Below the pieces are notes generated by a model. The model was not told where the DNA came from. It searched no databases and worked only from the letters and a program-made list of their open reading frames with translations. DNA of 64,000 nucleotides from assembly GCA_020630915.1 (NCBI GenBank), contig JAHDIF010000002.1, positions 62,001 through 126,000 of the forward strand, written 5' to 3'. A program made the position numbers and the translations under genes. Shown piece after piece: positions 9,387 through 17,866 of the stretch. Every line of letters starts with the position of its first letter. The first letter of the stretch is position 1. The DNA comes from Dokdonia sp. (GTDB taxonomy: Bacteria; Bacteroidota; Bacteroidia; Flavobacteriales; Flavobacteriaceae).

Positions 9387-10599
9387 AACTAGCGACTCCT
9401 TGTAAACTACTCACAACCGTATCAACTTCTTGCATCCTAAAGAAGACTGCAAAAGCTATTACAGAAGCAATAATACCAATAATAAAGACGGTATAGGTTA
9501 TTCTTAGAATACGATATTTTCTGTCGAGAACAAGCCCAAGAAAGTAAAGATCTTTTGTAAGAGCAGAGTAGATGTACTCTTTGTCATTCATCATTTCATT
9601 CATTGCCCATTCAAATTCTGTAAGACTCATTTTATGGAAGTTTCCAAAAAACAGTAAATTCACTTTTTTCTCTTCTACATCTTGTCTTGTAAACTTGCCT
9701 CTTGTTACGTTAGGCCTTGTTGCGAGTACAGAAAGAACCATTGATGCTATACTAAATACAATGAAAACTACTGTAGGTACAATTAGATATCCATTAGATG
9801 GATTGTCCAGTTTAGGAATTAAATTAGATAGGGCAAGAGAGACAATAATGGCATTTACTGAGAGTAAAATATTAGCTTTCGTATCTGCTATATCACTCAA
9901 TTTTATGTGATTACGTAGGGTAATCCTAAACATAGACTGCACGCCTTTTTCTGGGCTTTCGTCTTTAAGTTTAGCCTTGAGTTTTTCTTTTTTTCTGGCT
10001 TTTTTTAGTTTCTTTTTCTCATTGAGCATAGAAACTAGATGGTTGTCCTTTTTAGGTTTCCAATTTTTAATTGCATAATCTGTATAGTACTGATGTTTGG
10101 TGGTAAACATCTCGATGTTACACTCGCGCCAGCTGTCTAGAGAATGGTCTGCAATATCCAGAAGCTTTAATTCTTGTCGCAAGTACTCACTGGCTTCTTC
10201 AAAATAGCTCTTAGCAAAATGAGACGCATCTGAATCACAAAGGGCTTTCTCTAAGTCATTAGAAGGGTCTACACCCATTTTTGTTGCACGTATGGTTTGT
10301 GCTACTTGGTCTACAATATGTTTATCTACGCCTTCTTTTGTTAAGAAGTCAATCGCAATTAGAGCACCTTCTTCCTCGTGTTCATCTCTAGATTTTGTGT
10401 ATCCTACATCATGTAGTAGAGCTGCGAGTTTAAGAACAAGTGTTTCTTCATCAGAAAAGCTTGAGTTATCAATAATTTCTTTTGTACTTTTAAATACACG
10501 TTGTGTATGCACATAATTATGATAGATATACTCTTTAGGTAACTCATTATCTAGGAGTTGTGTTATAAAGTCATTTGTTTTTTCAACCAATTGAGTCAT
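9364..10599 (-). CDS. HD-domain phosphohydrolase fused to a Pycsar effector-type (PycTM) membrane domain
   Basis: 411 residues in two parts. Residues 1-190 form an HD phosphohydrolase domain with metal ligands visible as His31, His63-Asp64 (LLHDVGY), His74 and Asp122/124 (CDSD). After a lysine-rich linker, residues 225-411 match the PycTM/DUF5706 effector type. The hallmark segment LSDIADTKANILLSVNAII (about 235-253) opens the first transmembrane hairpin, and a later pair of membrane segments lies near the C terminus. In Pycsar anti-phage defence, a PycTM effector is triggered by a cyclic mononucleotide from a dedicated cyclase. No cyclase gene is in this window, so a defence role is inferred only. 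The HD domain could degrade a nucleotide signal. Its 3' end overlaps the GAF gene by 23 bp. Confidence 0.8.
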   Translation of the reverse strand: MTQLVEKTNDFITQLLDNELPKEYIYHNYVHTQRVFKSTKEIIDNSSFSDEETLVLKLAALLHDVGYTKSRDEHEEEGALIAIDFLTKEGVDKHIVDQVAQTIRATKMGVDPSNDLEKALCDSDASHFAKSYFEEASEYLRQELKLLDIADHSLDSWRECNIEMFTTKHQYYTDYAIKNWKPKKDNHLVSMLNEKKKLKKARKKEKLKAKLKDESPEKGVQSMFRITLRNHIKLSDIADTKANILLSVNAIIVSLALSNLIPKLDNPSNGYLIVPTVVFIVFSIASMVLSVLATRPNVTRGKFTRQDVEEKKVNLLFFGNFHKMSLTEFEWAMNEMMNDKEYIYSALTKDLYFLGLVLDRKYRILRITYTVFIIGIIASVIAFAVFFRMQEVDTVVSSLQGVASFIVPALS

Positions 10600-10642
10600 A
10601 GCGATCGTATTGTTATGATATAAAAATACATTAATAATCTCT

Positions 10643-13600
10643 ATGTCTAAAAGACTACTACTACTTTACATTCTTATAATTGCATTTTTATCAGGATGTG
10701 CGACATATAAAGTTCAATATTTAGAAGGTGATGGTGCAGATAGTACTACGCTTTCGCGAAAGCGCACACTAGACAAAACTTTTTACCTCATAGGTGATGC
10801 TGGAGGTGCTACACCTAAAAAGCCTGAAACCGCACTCGCTGCCCTAGAAAAAGTGTTAGATACAGCAAGTACAAAGGATAATTATGCCATTTTCTTAGGT
10901 GATAACATCTATGACAAGGGATTACCTGAAAAAAAATCTCCCAAAAGAGAAGATGCAGAATATAAGCTAGATACCCAGCTCAAAGCTGTGAAAAATTTTG
11001 AAGGAAAAGTGATTTTTATTCCAGGTAATCACGATTGGTACGACAGCGGTCTTAAAGGTGTTAAGCGCCAGGAAGAGTACATAGAAAAGGCCTTGAACGA
11101 TAAAGACGCCTTCCAGCCAGAAAACGGATGCCCTATCGAAAAAATTGATGTTTCTGATGACATCACTTTGTTATTATTAGATACGCAGTGGTATCTATCA
11201 AATTGGGATAAGCATCCCACCATAAATGATGAGTGTGATATTAAAACTAGAAAGGATTTTTTCTTAGAAATAGAAGGCGAACTTAAAAAGAACAATGAGA
11301 AAACCATTCTAATAGCTATGCATCACCCAATGTTTACTAATGGAGTGCACGGAGGTAACTTTGCGATAGAGAAACATTTATTTCCATATCAATCAAAGAT
11401 ACCATTACCTGGTCTAGCTTCATTAGTTAAGCAAATACGAGGACAAGGAGGTGTATCTATTCAAGATAGAGGGAATAAACGATACAGTGAGTTAATGGAT
11501 AGGCTAGCTACACTAGCATATGATACGAACAAGGCCATTTTTGTTTCGGGTCATGAGCATAGTTTACAGTATATAGATCACGATGGCATTAAGCAAATAG
11601 TAAGTGGGTCAGGATCTAAAAAATCTGCAGCTAAGCTAGGGAGTGATGGGTTGTTTGCCTACGGAGGTCAAGGTTTTGCTGTTCTGGATGTATACAAAGA
11701 TGGGAGTTCTAAGGTCCGGTATTTTTCGGCAGTAGGAGGTGAGCCCAAGTTAATTTATACAAAAGAAGTTCATCCAGCTTGGAAAGACTACGACACATCT
11801 GGTCTACCAAATAGTTTTGAATCTACCACAAAAGCCACCGTATATGCTAAAGAGGATACAGATAAAGGAGACGGATATAAGAGTTTTTGGGGTGATCATT
11901 ATAGAAAAGTATATGGGACAGATATTGAAGTCCCAGTAGTGACACTCGATACACTAATGGGTGGCTTTACGATAGATAGAAAAGGAGGAGGACACCAAAC
12001 TCGATCGCTAAGATTAGTTTCTCCGGCAGGTAAAAATTATGCGATGCGAGCTGTTAAGAAAAGCGCCGTACAGTTCTTACAATCTGTAGTATTTAAAGAT
12101 AATTTTGTGCAAGAAGAGTTTAAAGAAACATTTACCCAAGACGTCATTCTGGATTTCTACACCGCAAGTCACCCTTTTGCGAGTCTTGCAGTAGGTGATC
12201 TCGCAGATGCTATAGATGTATATCACACAAATCCGCAGCTTGTGTGGATGCCTAAGCATCCTGCTTTAGGAAAATACAATGAGACTTATGGAGATGAGTT
12301 GTATTTAATAGAAGAGAGGCCAGACGAAGGATTTACAGATGTAGTATCCTTTGGGACTCCAGATAAAATAGAAAGTACTTCTGATATGCTTGAGAATATT
12401 AGAAAAGATGAAGAGTATCTCATGGACGAAACGGCTTATGTAAAAGCACGATTGTTTGATATGTTACTAGGTGATTGGGATAGACATGCAGATCAATGGA
12501 GATGGGCACGTTTTGATAATAAAGACAAGAAAATCTACAGGCCTATACCTAGAGATAGGGATCAGGTATTTTCCAATTACGACGGTGGTTTTTTAGACAT
12601 TATCAAAGCCTTGGTACCCGCAGCGAGACAATTTCAAGAGTATGATGGTGAGTTAAAAGATGTAAAATGGATTAATATCGCAGGAAGTAAGCTAGATCAC
12701 GCACTATTACCAAATACTACAAGAGATACCTGGTTAGAACAGGCAACTTTTATACAAGAAAACTTGACAGATGAGGCTATTGAAAGTGCATTCTGCAAGT
12801 TTCCTAAAGAGGTTAAGGATGAACAATTGGAAAATGTAAAGGCCATATTAAAAGTGCGCCGTTCTAATCTGACATCTATCGCAAAGCGTTATTATGACCA
12901 TTTAAGTAAACTAGTGATTCTTAAAGGAACAGACAAGGATGACCATTTTGAGATTACTAGAGAAGCAATGGGAACTCGCGTTCAGATTTCTAGAATTAAA
13001 GATGGCGAGGTAAAAAAGCCCTTTATAGATAGACTATTACTTCCCGGAGAAACTAAGGAGTTGTGGATTTATGGACTGGATGATGATGATACCTTTCGCG
13101 TAAGCGGAAAAGGAAAAAAACCAATCTTTACACGTATTGTAGGAGGACAGAATAATGATGTGTATACCATAGAAGATGGCAGGCGAGTAAAGGTATACGA
13201 CCATAAAACTAAACCTAATACGATCAAGAAAAAAGGCGGTGCTAACTTTAAGCGATCCAACATTTACACGCACAATACATACGATCTTAATAAGACAATT
13301 ACTAAGGTAAATAGTATTTTGCCTTCCATAGGCTTTAATCCGGATGATGGATTGATTCTCGGGCTTCAGGACACGTATGCTATTAAAGGTTTTAAAAATG
13401 ATCCCTTTCATAGAAAGCACGTTTTTAAGGCAGGGTACTACACGGCGACAGGAGGATTTGATGCCAGTTATCAAGGAGAATTTGCAAATTCTCTTGGTGA
13501 ATGGAATCTACTAGTGGGTGGCCGTCTTACCACAGATGCATATGCGTTAAATTTCTTTGGTTTTGGGAATGAAACTGAAAATAATGACGATACAGAATCG

Positions 13601-14356
13601 CTAGAACTTGATTTTAATCGTGTTCGTACGGGACAGACAGAAATCCATCTAGGCGTGGTGAAGGATAATGACTATGGAAGTCGTATTGCTTTTACAACAA
13701 ACTTTCAAAGCGTTGAGATAGACCCAAGTGCTGGCAGATTTATCACAGAGGATTTTGTGACTACAGATACCGAATTTTTTGACCGTAAGAATTTTGTTGG
13801 AGCAGAGGGAATGTATAGCTATCACAGCACTAATAATGATGCAAACCCACACACTGGGATGCTTTTTGATATCACAGTAGGCTCAACGTTAAATATAGAA
13901 GATACAGATAGGGTTTTTGGATATGTTCGTCCAGATTTGACTTTTTATAATGCGCTTTCGCGAAATAAAAAGCTAGTACTTAGAACACAAGTGCAAGGAC
14001 AATTTAACATAGGTGATTCTTTTGAATTTTATCAAGCTGCGACCGTAGGCGCTACTAATGGCTTACGAGGTTTTAGGAACCAACGATTTACGGGTGAGAG
14101 TGCACTGGCAGGAAGTGCAGATATTAGATATAGCTTTAATCAGATGAAAACGGGTTTACTCCCTATCCAGTTAGGAATCTTTGGAGGAGCAGATCTCGGA
14201 AGAGTATGGCTAGACGGAGAAGATAGTGATATATGGCACAACTCCCTAGGAGGTGGATTCTGGATAAATGCGGTGGATATGATTTCTGGGCAGTTTGGGC
14301 TTTTTAATTCTGACGACGGGATGCGTGTTAGTTTTGGATTTGGAGTAAGTTTATAA
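10643..14356 (+). CDS. Giant lipoprotein: calcineurin-like phosphoesterase + kinase-like middle region + outer-membrane beta-barrel
   Basis: 1237 residues. Lipoprotein signal (FLSGC). Residues 45-370 are a metallophosphoesterase with GDN (86-88), GNHD (128-131) and GHEH (303-306). The middle region (about 440-760) is not a standard domain. It contains AMRAVKK (Lys472/473), LLGDWDRH (Asp611, Asp613, His615) and PIPRDRDQ (Asp638, Asp640), an order resembling CotH/FAM20-type atypical kinases. Residues about 880-1237 look like a BamA-type beta-barrel of alternating strands. It would sit at the outer membrane with enzymatic domains in the periplasm or on the surface. The PAP2 phosphatase gene follows 11 bp later, suggesting an operon for phospholipid, phosphate or cell-surface phosphoester metabolism. 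One palindrome copy at 10750 (LSRK) and a degenerate one at 13954. Confidence 0.8.
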   Translation: MSKRLLLLYILIIAFLSGCATYKVQYLEGDGADSTTLSRKRTLDKTFYLIGDAGGATPKKPETALAALEKVLDTASTKDNYAIFLGDNIYDKGLPEKKSPKREDAEYKLDTQLKAVKNFEGKVIFIPGNHDWYDSGLKGVKRQEEYIEKALNDKDAFQPENGCPIEKIDVSDDITLLLLDTQWYLSNWDKHPTINDECDIKTRKDFFLEIEGELKKNNEKTILIAMHHPMFTNGVHGGNFAIEKHLFPYQSKIPLPGLASLVKQIRGQGGVSIQDRGNKRYSELMDRLATLAYDTNKAIFVSGHEHSLQYIDHDGIKQIVSGSGSKKSAAKLGSDGLFAYGGQGFAVLDVYKDGSSKVRYFSAVGGEPKLIYTKEVHPAWKDYDTSGLPNSFESTTKATVYAKEDTDKGDGYKSFWGDHYRKVYGTDIEVPVVTLDTLMGGFTIDRKGGGHQTRSLRLVSPAGKNYAMRAVKKSAVQFLQSVVFKDNFVQEEFKETFTQDVILDFYTASHPFASLAVGDLADAIDVYHTNPQLVWMPKHPALGKYNETYGDELYLIEERPDEGFTDVVSFGTPDKIESTSDMLENIRKDEEYLMDETAYVKARLFDMLLGDWDRHADQWRWARFDNKDKKIYRPIPRDRDQVFSNYDGGFLDIIKALVPAARQFQEYDGELKDVKWINIAGSKLDHALLPNTTRDTWLEQATFIQENLTDEAIESAFCKFPKEVKDEQLENVKAILKVRRSNLTSIAKRYYDHLSKLVILKGTDKDDHFEITREAMGTRVQISRIKDGEVKKPFIDRLLLPGETKELWIYGLDDDDTFRVSGKGKKPIFTRIVGGQNNDVYTIEDGRRVKVYDHKTKPNTIKKKGGANFKRSNIYTHNTYDLNKTITKVNSILPSIGFNPDDGLILGLQDTYAIKGFKNDPFHRKHVFKAGYYTATGGFDASYQGEFANSLGEWNLLVGGRLTTDAYALNFFGFGNETENNDDTESLELDFNRVRTGQTEIHLGVVKDNDYGSRIAFTTNFQSVEIDPSAGRFITEDFVTTDTEFFDRKNFVGAEGMYSYHSTNNDANPHTGMLFDITVGSTLNIEDTDRVFGYVRPDLTFYNALSRNKKLVLRTQVQGQFNIGDSFEFYQAATVGATNGLRGFRNQRFTGESALAGSADIRYSFNQMKTGLLPIQLGIFGGADLGRVWLDGEDSDIWHNSLGGGFWINAVDMISGQFGLFNSDDGMRVSFGFGVSL
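10750..10763. repeat. 14-bp palindrome GCTTTCGCGAAAGC, copy 4 (coding)
   Basis: Exact copy near the 5' end of the phosphoesterase gene, read as Leu-Ser-Arg-Lys. Confidence 0.95.
13954..13967. repeat. Degenerate palindrome copy (coding)
   Basis: GCTTTCGCGAAATA: 12 of 14 bases match the repeat. It lies in the beta-barrel part of the phosphoesterase gene. Confidence 0.7.
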
Positions 14357-14367
14357 GATGAGTTTTT

Positions 14368-15216
14368 ATGCGATTAGTAGTGAAATATATTTTTCTATGT
14401 AGCTTATTTTTATGTACGTTTTATGCCTCTGGTCAAAGTTCTAGAGGGATTGAAGATCCTACTTTATGGCAGGATTTCACCTATGATATTGGAGTTGTTT
14501 TTGGAGGAGTAGGACATGCATATACAAGACCGTTGCAGTGGCAAGCAAATGATTTCAAGCGATTAGGTTACGTAGTTGGAATTACTGGGGGTATGTATTT
14601 ATTGGACAATGAGATTCAAAATGAATTTCAGAGTCATAAAGACGATGTGCCCGAATTCATTCTCGATTATGGATGGAGATCAGGAAGTCCTCAGGTAATG
14701 TATTCTGCACAGGGTATCGTTTATCTAACGGGTTTGTTTACCCATAATGAAAAACTTAGAAGGACCGGAGTTCTTTTAATATCATCTGCAACAGCCACTG
14801 GATTTTTACAGCAATTAACAAAGTCATTAACAGGACGGGCACGTCCTGGAGCAGGATTAGGGAATCATCATTTTAGGCCTTTTGGGGGTAGTGCGGCATA
14901 TAGATCTTTTCCTTCAGGACATTCTGTATTAACTTTTACTGCGGCACACAGTGTAGCCAAGCAATTTGATAATGCTTGGGTTAAAGCAGGGATTTATACC
15001 TTGGGTGTAATCCCTGGGTTAAGTAGAATTTATGAAGACGCTCACTGGGCAAGTGATGTGCTATTAAGCTGGGCATTAAGTTATTTTATGGTAGAGGCTA
15101 TAGATTTATACTTAGACCGAAAATATGATCAAAAGTATAACCAGAACGATATAGCCCGGTCTAAAATAAGTCTATCACTTGGTGGTGGCGGTGTAGGAGT
15201 AGCATACACTTTTTAA
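14368..15216 (+). CDS. PAP2-family phosphatase, secreted or outer-membrane associated
   Basis: 282 residues with an N-terminal signal peptide ending near ASGQ. The three PAP2 signature motifs are present in order: KSLTGRARP, the SFPSGHS loop and SRIYEDAHWASDV. This identifies a type 2 phosphatidic acid phosphatase fold that removes phosphate from lipid phosphates or polyprenyl pyrophosphate. It starts 11 bp after the giant phosphoesterase gene, so the two are probably cotranscribed. The C-terminal segment is glycine-rich and ends in an aromatic residue, so an outer-membrane barrel tail is possible. Its stop overlaps the stop of the convergent dps gene by 4 bp. Confidence 0.88.
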   Translation: MRLVVKYIFLCSLFLCTFYASGQSSRGIEDPTLWQDFTYDIGVVFGGVGHAYTRPLQWQANDFKRLGYVVGITGGMYLLDNEIQNEFQSHKDDVPEFILDYGWRSGSPQVMYSAQGIVYLTGLFTHNEKLRRTGVLLISSATATGFLQQLTKSLTGRARPGAGLGNHHFRPFGGSAAYRSFPSGHSVLTFTAAHSVAKQFDNAWVKAGIYTLGVIPGLSRIYEDAHWASDVLLSWALSYFMVEAIDLYLDRKYDQKYNQNDIARSKISLSLGGGGVGVAYTF

Positions 15217-15680
15217 CTCTTTAAGAAAGAGGTATACATCCAGATATTTTTTTCTTGCTCTCTGATATAGTCACTCATTAGGGCATTCGTTCCCTCATCA
15301 TCATACTCTTCGGATAATTTAAGCAACTCTCGTTCTAGTGGAATTATGGTTCCATATGCTTCTACAACCAGTTGCAATGCGTCTTTACCATTTGCAATAC
15401 CTCTTTTGGGTTTTATTGACGAATATGAGAGATAATCTTCAAATGTATGGAGAGGCACATTACCCAAAGTTAAGATACGTTCTGCAATTTCATCTATCTT
15501 TATTTGAGCATCATTATAAATTTCTTCGAATTTAAGATGCAGTTCAAAAAACTTATCTCCTTTTATATTCCAATGAAATCCTCTAGTGTTAATATAAAAT
15601 AATTGATAATTTGCTAATAAATCATTGAGTTTCTGAGAAATTTCCCCAGCTCCTTTTGTGTCTAATCCTATGTGATTCAT
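15213..15680 (-). CDS. dps: Dps-family ferritin-like DNA-protection protein
   Basis: 155 residues, a typical Dps length. The ferroxidase-site residues follow the family spacing: His36 (in RGFHWNIKG), His48, Asp63 and Glu67 (IDEIAERI). Dps dodecamers oxidise and store iron using H2O2 and protect DNA in stress or stationary phase. No long basic DNA-binding tail is visible. Monocistronic on the minus strand; its stop overlaps the PAP2 stop by 4 bp. Confidence 0.93.
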   Translation of the reverse strand: MNHIGLDTKGAGEISQKLNDLLANYQLFYINTRGFHWNIKGDKFFELHLKFEEIYNDAQIKIDEIAERILTLGNVPLHTFEDYLSYSSIKPKRGIANGKDALQLVVEAYGTIIPLERELLKLSEEYDDEGTNALMSDYIREQEKNIWMYTSFLKS

Positions 15681-15726
15681 ACTACAGGTTTTAAGTACTA
15701 AAGTTACAAATTAAGTATACAGCAGA

Positions 15727-16176
15727 TTATAATTTCTTCTTAAAACAACAGCTATTATCAATGCCTACATATTGCCCATAGTTAGGAATTTTTTTATAGC
15801 CGTTTTTCATATATAATGCAATAGCATCAGGCATACGTTTGCCAGTTTCTAGAACACAATGGAGCGCTCCTAATTCTTTAGCCCAGTTTTCGAGTTCTTT
15901 TAAGATTTGTGTTGCGCTTCCTTTTCCTCTTTGAGAAGGCAGGACAAACATTCTCTTGATTTCGAAGTCCGTTTTATTAAATCTCTTTAAAGCACCACAA
16001 CCTATAGGATTGCCACTATCGTGTAACACTATACAATTATGTAAAAGCTTTGTAGAATTGAATTGATTATAGAAATCGTGATCCTCGCCATCTATAATTG
16101 CTAGATAACTGTCTAGTTGGTCAACCAGATTTTTAAAATCTATATCCTTAGAATTAATCCGTTTAATAGAAGTCAT
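15727..16176 (-). CDS. GNAT-family N-acetyltransferase
   Basis: 149 residues from ATG 16176 (MTSIKRINSKD). The longer frame needs a TTG start at 16197 and adds only seven hydrophobic residues. The acetyl-CoA-binding motif Q/R-x-x-G-x-G/A appears as QRGKGSA, with the typical preceding strand ending VLPS and a C-terminal MPDAIALYMKNGYKK segment. The substrate is not predictable. Confidence 0.85.
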   Translation of the reverse strand: MTSIKRINSKDIDFKNLVDQLDSYLAIIDGEDHDFYNQFNSTKLLHNCIVLHDSGNPIGCGALKRFNKTDFEIKRMFVLPSQRGKGSATQILKELENWAKELGALHCVLETGKRMPDAIALYMKNGYKKIPNYGQYVGIDNSCCFKKKL

Positions 16177-16357
16177 TAAAATTAAAATAAAATGCAACAG
16201 TTAAAATTAAAGAAAATAGAATAGTTTTTAATTAACGCTGGCAATAACTCAATTCTTGCCATAGATAGTTTTCGGAGATCAAAGGTAAAACCATAGACTA
16301 CGATTGTCAAAGGCAAAAAGTTTAGGAAAAATTAGTTTTTAACAATACTTTAGCGTG

Positions 16358-16436
16358 ATACGTTAATTGTTGTTTAAATGTATGTGCTTTCGCGAAAGCA
16401 TATAAACCAAGATCCATTTTAGGGCGTTTAACGTAT
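16358..16436. repeat. Inverted repeat flanking a palindrome copy upstream of the coiled-coil gene
   Basis: ATACGTTAA (16358-16366) and its exact reverse complement TTAACGTAT (16428-16436) bracket the palindrome at 16386, almost centred on it. It ends 20 bp before the next start codon. The function is unknown. Confidence 0.5.
16386..16399. repeat. 14-bp palindrome GCTTTCGCGAAAGC, copy 5 (intergenic)
   Basis: Exact copy in the upstream region of the coiled-coil gene, 57 bp before its start codon. Confidence 0.95.
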
Positions 16437-16456
16437 AACTAGTAAACAATTTAATT

Positions 16457-17341
16457 ATGGAAACTGAAAAGAATAACAACGGAATAAAAATTATTACAGG
16501 AATACTTGCAGTACTCTTGGTAGTAGCGGGAGCTTTTGCCTACAAGTTGTATAATCAAGAAAAGGAAACAAAGGCACAACTCACGAAAGAAAAGAATGTC
16601 GTATTAGCGGACCTTAAGGAAATGGTAAGTAAATACGATGTAGTTATTGAAGAAAATAATCTTAAGGATACTGAACTTAATGAAGCTAGAGATAAGATCC
16701 AAACGCTTATAGACGATATAAATACTAAAGATGCTACAATTGCAAGTTTAGGAAAGTATAGAACAGAAGTTTTTAAACTGCGCAAGGAGAGAGATTTCTT
16801 ATTTGCTCAGAATGACTCTTTACGCGTTAGTAATAATTATCTCGCAATGCGTGTAGATAGCACGAGCTACGAGCTAGAAGTGCAGCGTGGGGTAGGTGAT
16901 TCATTATCTATTGAAAATGATAAACTTGCAGAGCGAGTAGAGTTAGGATCTGCATTGGTAGCAAATAAGCTCAAGGCGGTTGGAGTAATAGAGCGATCAT
17001 CAGGTAAATTGGTTGAAAACTCAAGAGCGCGAAGAGTGAATAAAGTAAGAGCTTGTTTTACGGTACCTCAAAATAGACTTAGTGAAGCAGGTGACAAAGA
17101 ATTGTTTGTTCAAGTAATAGATCCTTCTAATACTGTTCTTGGAGAGAACAAGAAAGTGACTTTTGAAAATGGTGAAGAGATTACCTTTAGCAAAATTTCT
17201 AAGTTTTACTATGAAAATACTGCCCTAGATGTTTGTGAAAATATTGCTCCTAATGGAGATAAGTTTACAGAAGGTGTTTATAAAGTAAACGTGTATGATG
17301 GCCCGAAATTACTGGCGCAAACATCATTTACCTTGAAATAA
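16457..17341 (+). CDS. Membrane-anchored coiled-coil protein, hypothetical
   Basis: 294 residues. A short cytoplasmic N terminus, one membrane segment (about residues 10-30), then a long charged heptad-rich coiled coil to about residue 165. A compact beta-rich C-terminal domain (about 185-294) follows, ending KVNVYDGPKLLAQTSFTLK. This suggests a periplasmic-facing domain on a coiled-coil stalk. I do not recognise a named family. It stands alone between its own upstream region and a strong terminator. Confidence 0.7.
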   Translation: METEKNNNGIKIITGILAVLLVVAGAFAYKLYNQEKETKAQLTKEKNVVLADLKEMVSKYDVVIEENNLKDTELNEARDKIQTLIDDINTKDATIASLGKYRTEVFKLRKERDFLFAQNDSLRVSNNYLAMRVDSTSYELEVQRGVGDSLSIENDKLAERVELGSALVANKLKAVGVIERSSGKLVENSRARRVNKVRACFTVPQNRLSEAGDKELFVQVIDPSNTVLGENKKVTFENGEEITFSKISKFYYENTALDVCENIAPNGDKFTEGVYKVNVYDGPKLLAQTSFTLK

Positions 17342-17361
17342 TACTTTGTATTAAGTAGGTT

Positions 17362-17406
17362 GAGTTCCGCGGGGAAGTGTGATGCTTTTTCGCGGAATTC
17401 TTTTTT
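17362..17406 (+). terminator. Terminator after the coiled-coil gene
   Basis: 10-bp stem GAGTTCCGCG / CGCGGAATTC (one G-T pair) with a 19-nt loop, followed by six T. The T-tract abuts the 3' end of the convergent acetyltransferase gene. Confidence 0.8.
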
Positions 17407-17866
17407 AGGCGCATATTATAAGCTCCATTTTAATATCTGCTCTTTCGTAGCTAGATGTGCTTTCAAGATCAATTTCCTTAAAGCCCCATTTTCTATATAT
17501 ATAAATGGCATTTTCTAGCCTAGTATTAGAATAAAGAATTATTTTTTTCATTAGGCGCTCCTTTGCAAATTGAATACAATGATTCATTAATTGCTGACCT
17601 ATTCCTTTACCACGTGTTTTAGGTACTACTGCCATTTTTGTTAGTTCAAAGACGCCAGGTATTACCGGCATTAAAGCTACTGTGCCACAAACTACATTTC
17701 TTTCTATGCCAAAGAATATATGTCCTCCTTTATCTATAATATGAGTCTCAGGATTACTCAGTACCTCTAGATCATAAGGTTCTACATAGAAATAGGTTTC
17801 TAACCATTCTATATTTAAGTCTTTAAATGCTGGCGCAAATTCTTTACGATAGGGAATGATGTTCAT
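17405..17866 (-). CDS. GNAT-family N-acetyltransferase at the end of the hut operon
   Basis: 153 residues. The acetyl-CoA motif is TRGKGIG, preceded by the strand KMAVVP and followed by an RLENAIYIYRKWGF segment, typical of the family. Its start overlaps the end of the hutG-like gene by 23 bp on the same strand, so it is translationally coupled and part of the hutI-X-hutG transcript. The substrate is unknown. Confidence 0.85.
   Translation of the reverse strand: MNIIPYRKEFAPAFKDLNIEWLETYFYVEPYDLEVLSNPETHIIDKGGHIFFGIERNVVCGTVALMPVIPGVFELTKMAVVPKTRGKGIGQQLMNHCIQFAKERLMKKIILYSNTRLENAIYIYRKWGFKEIDLESTSSYERADIKMELIICA

Noticed and set aside
13037-13474. 145-residue minus-strand open frame inside the giant phosphoesterase gene
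   Set aside because: It is the antisense shadow of a clearly coding plus-strand gene and has no family-like sequence.
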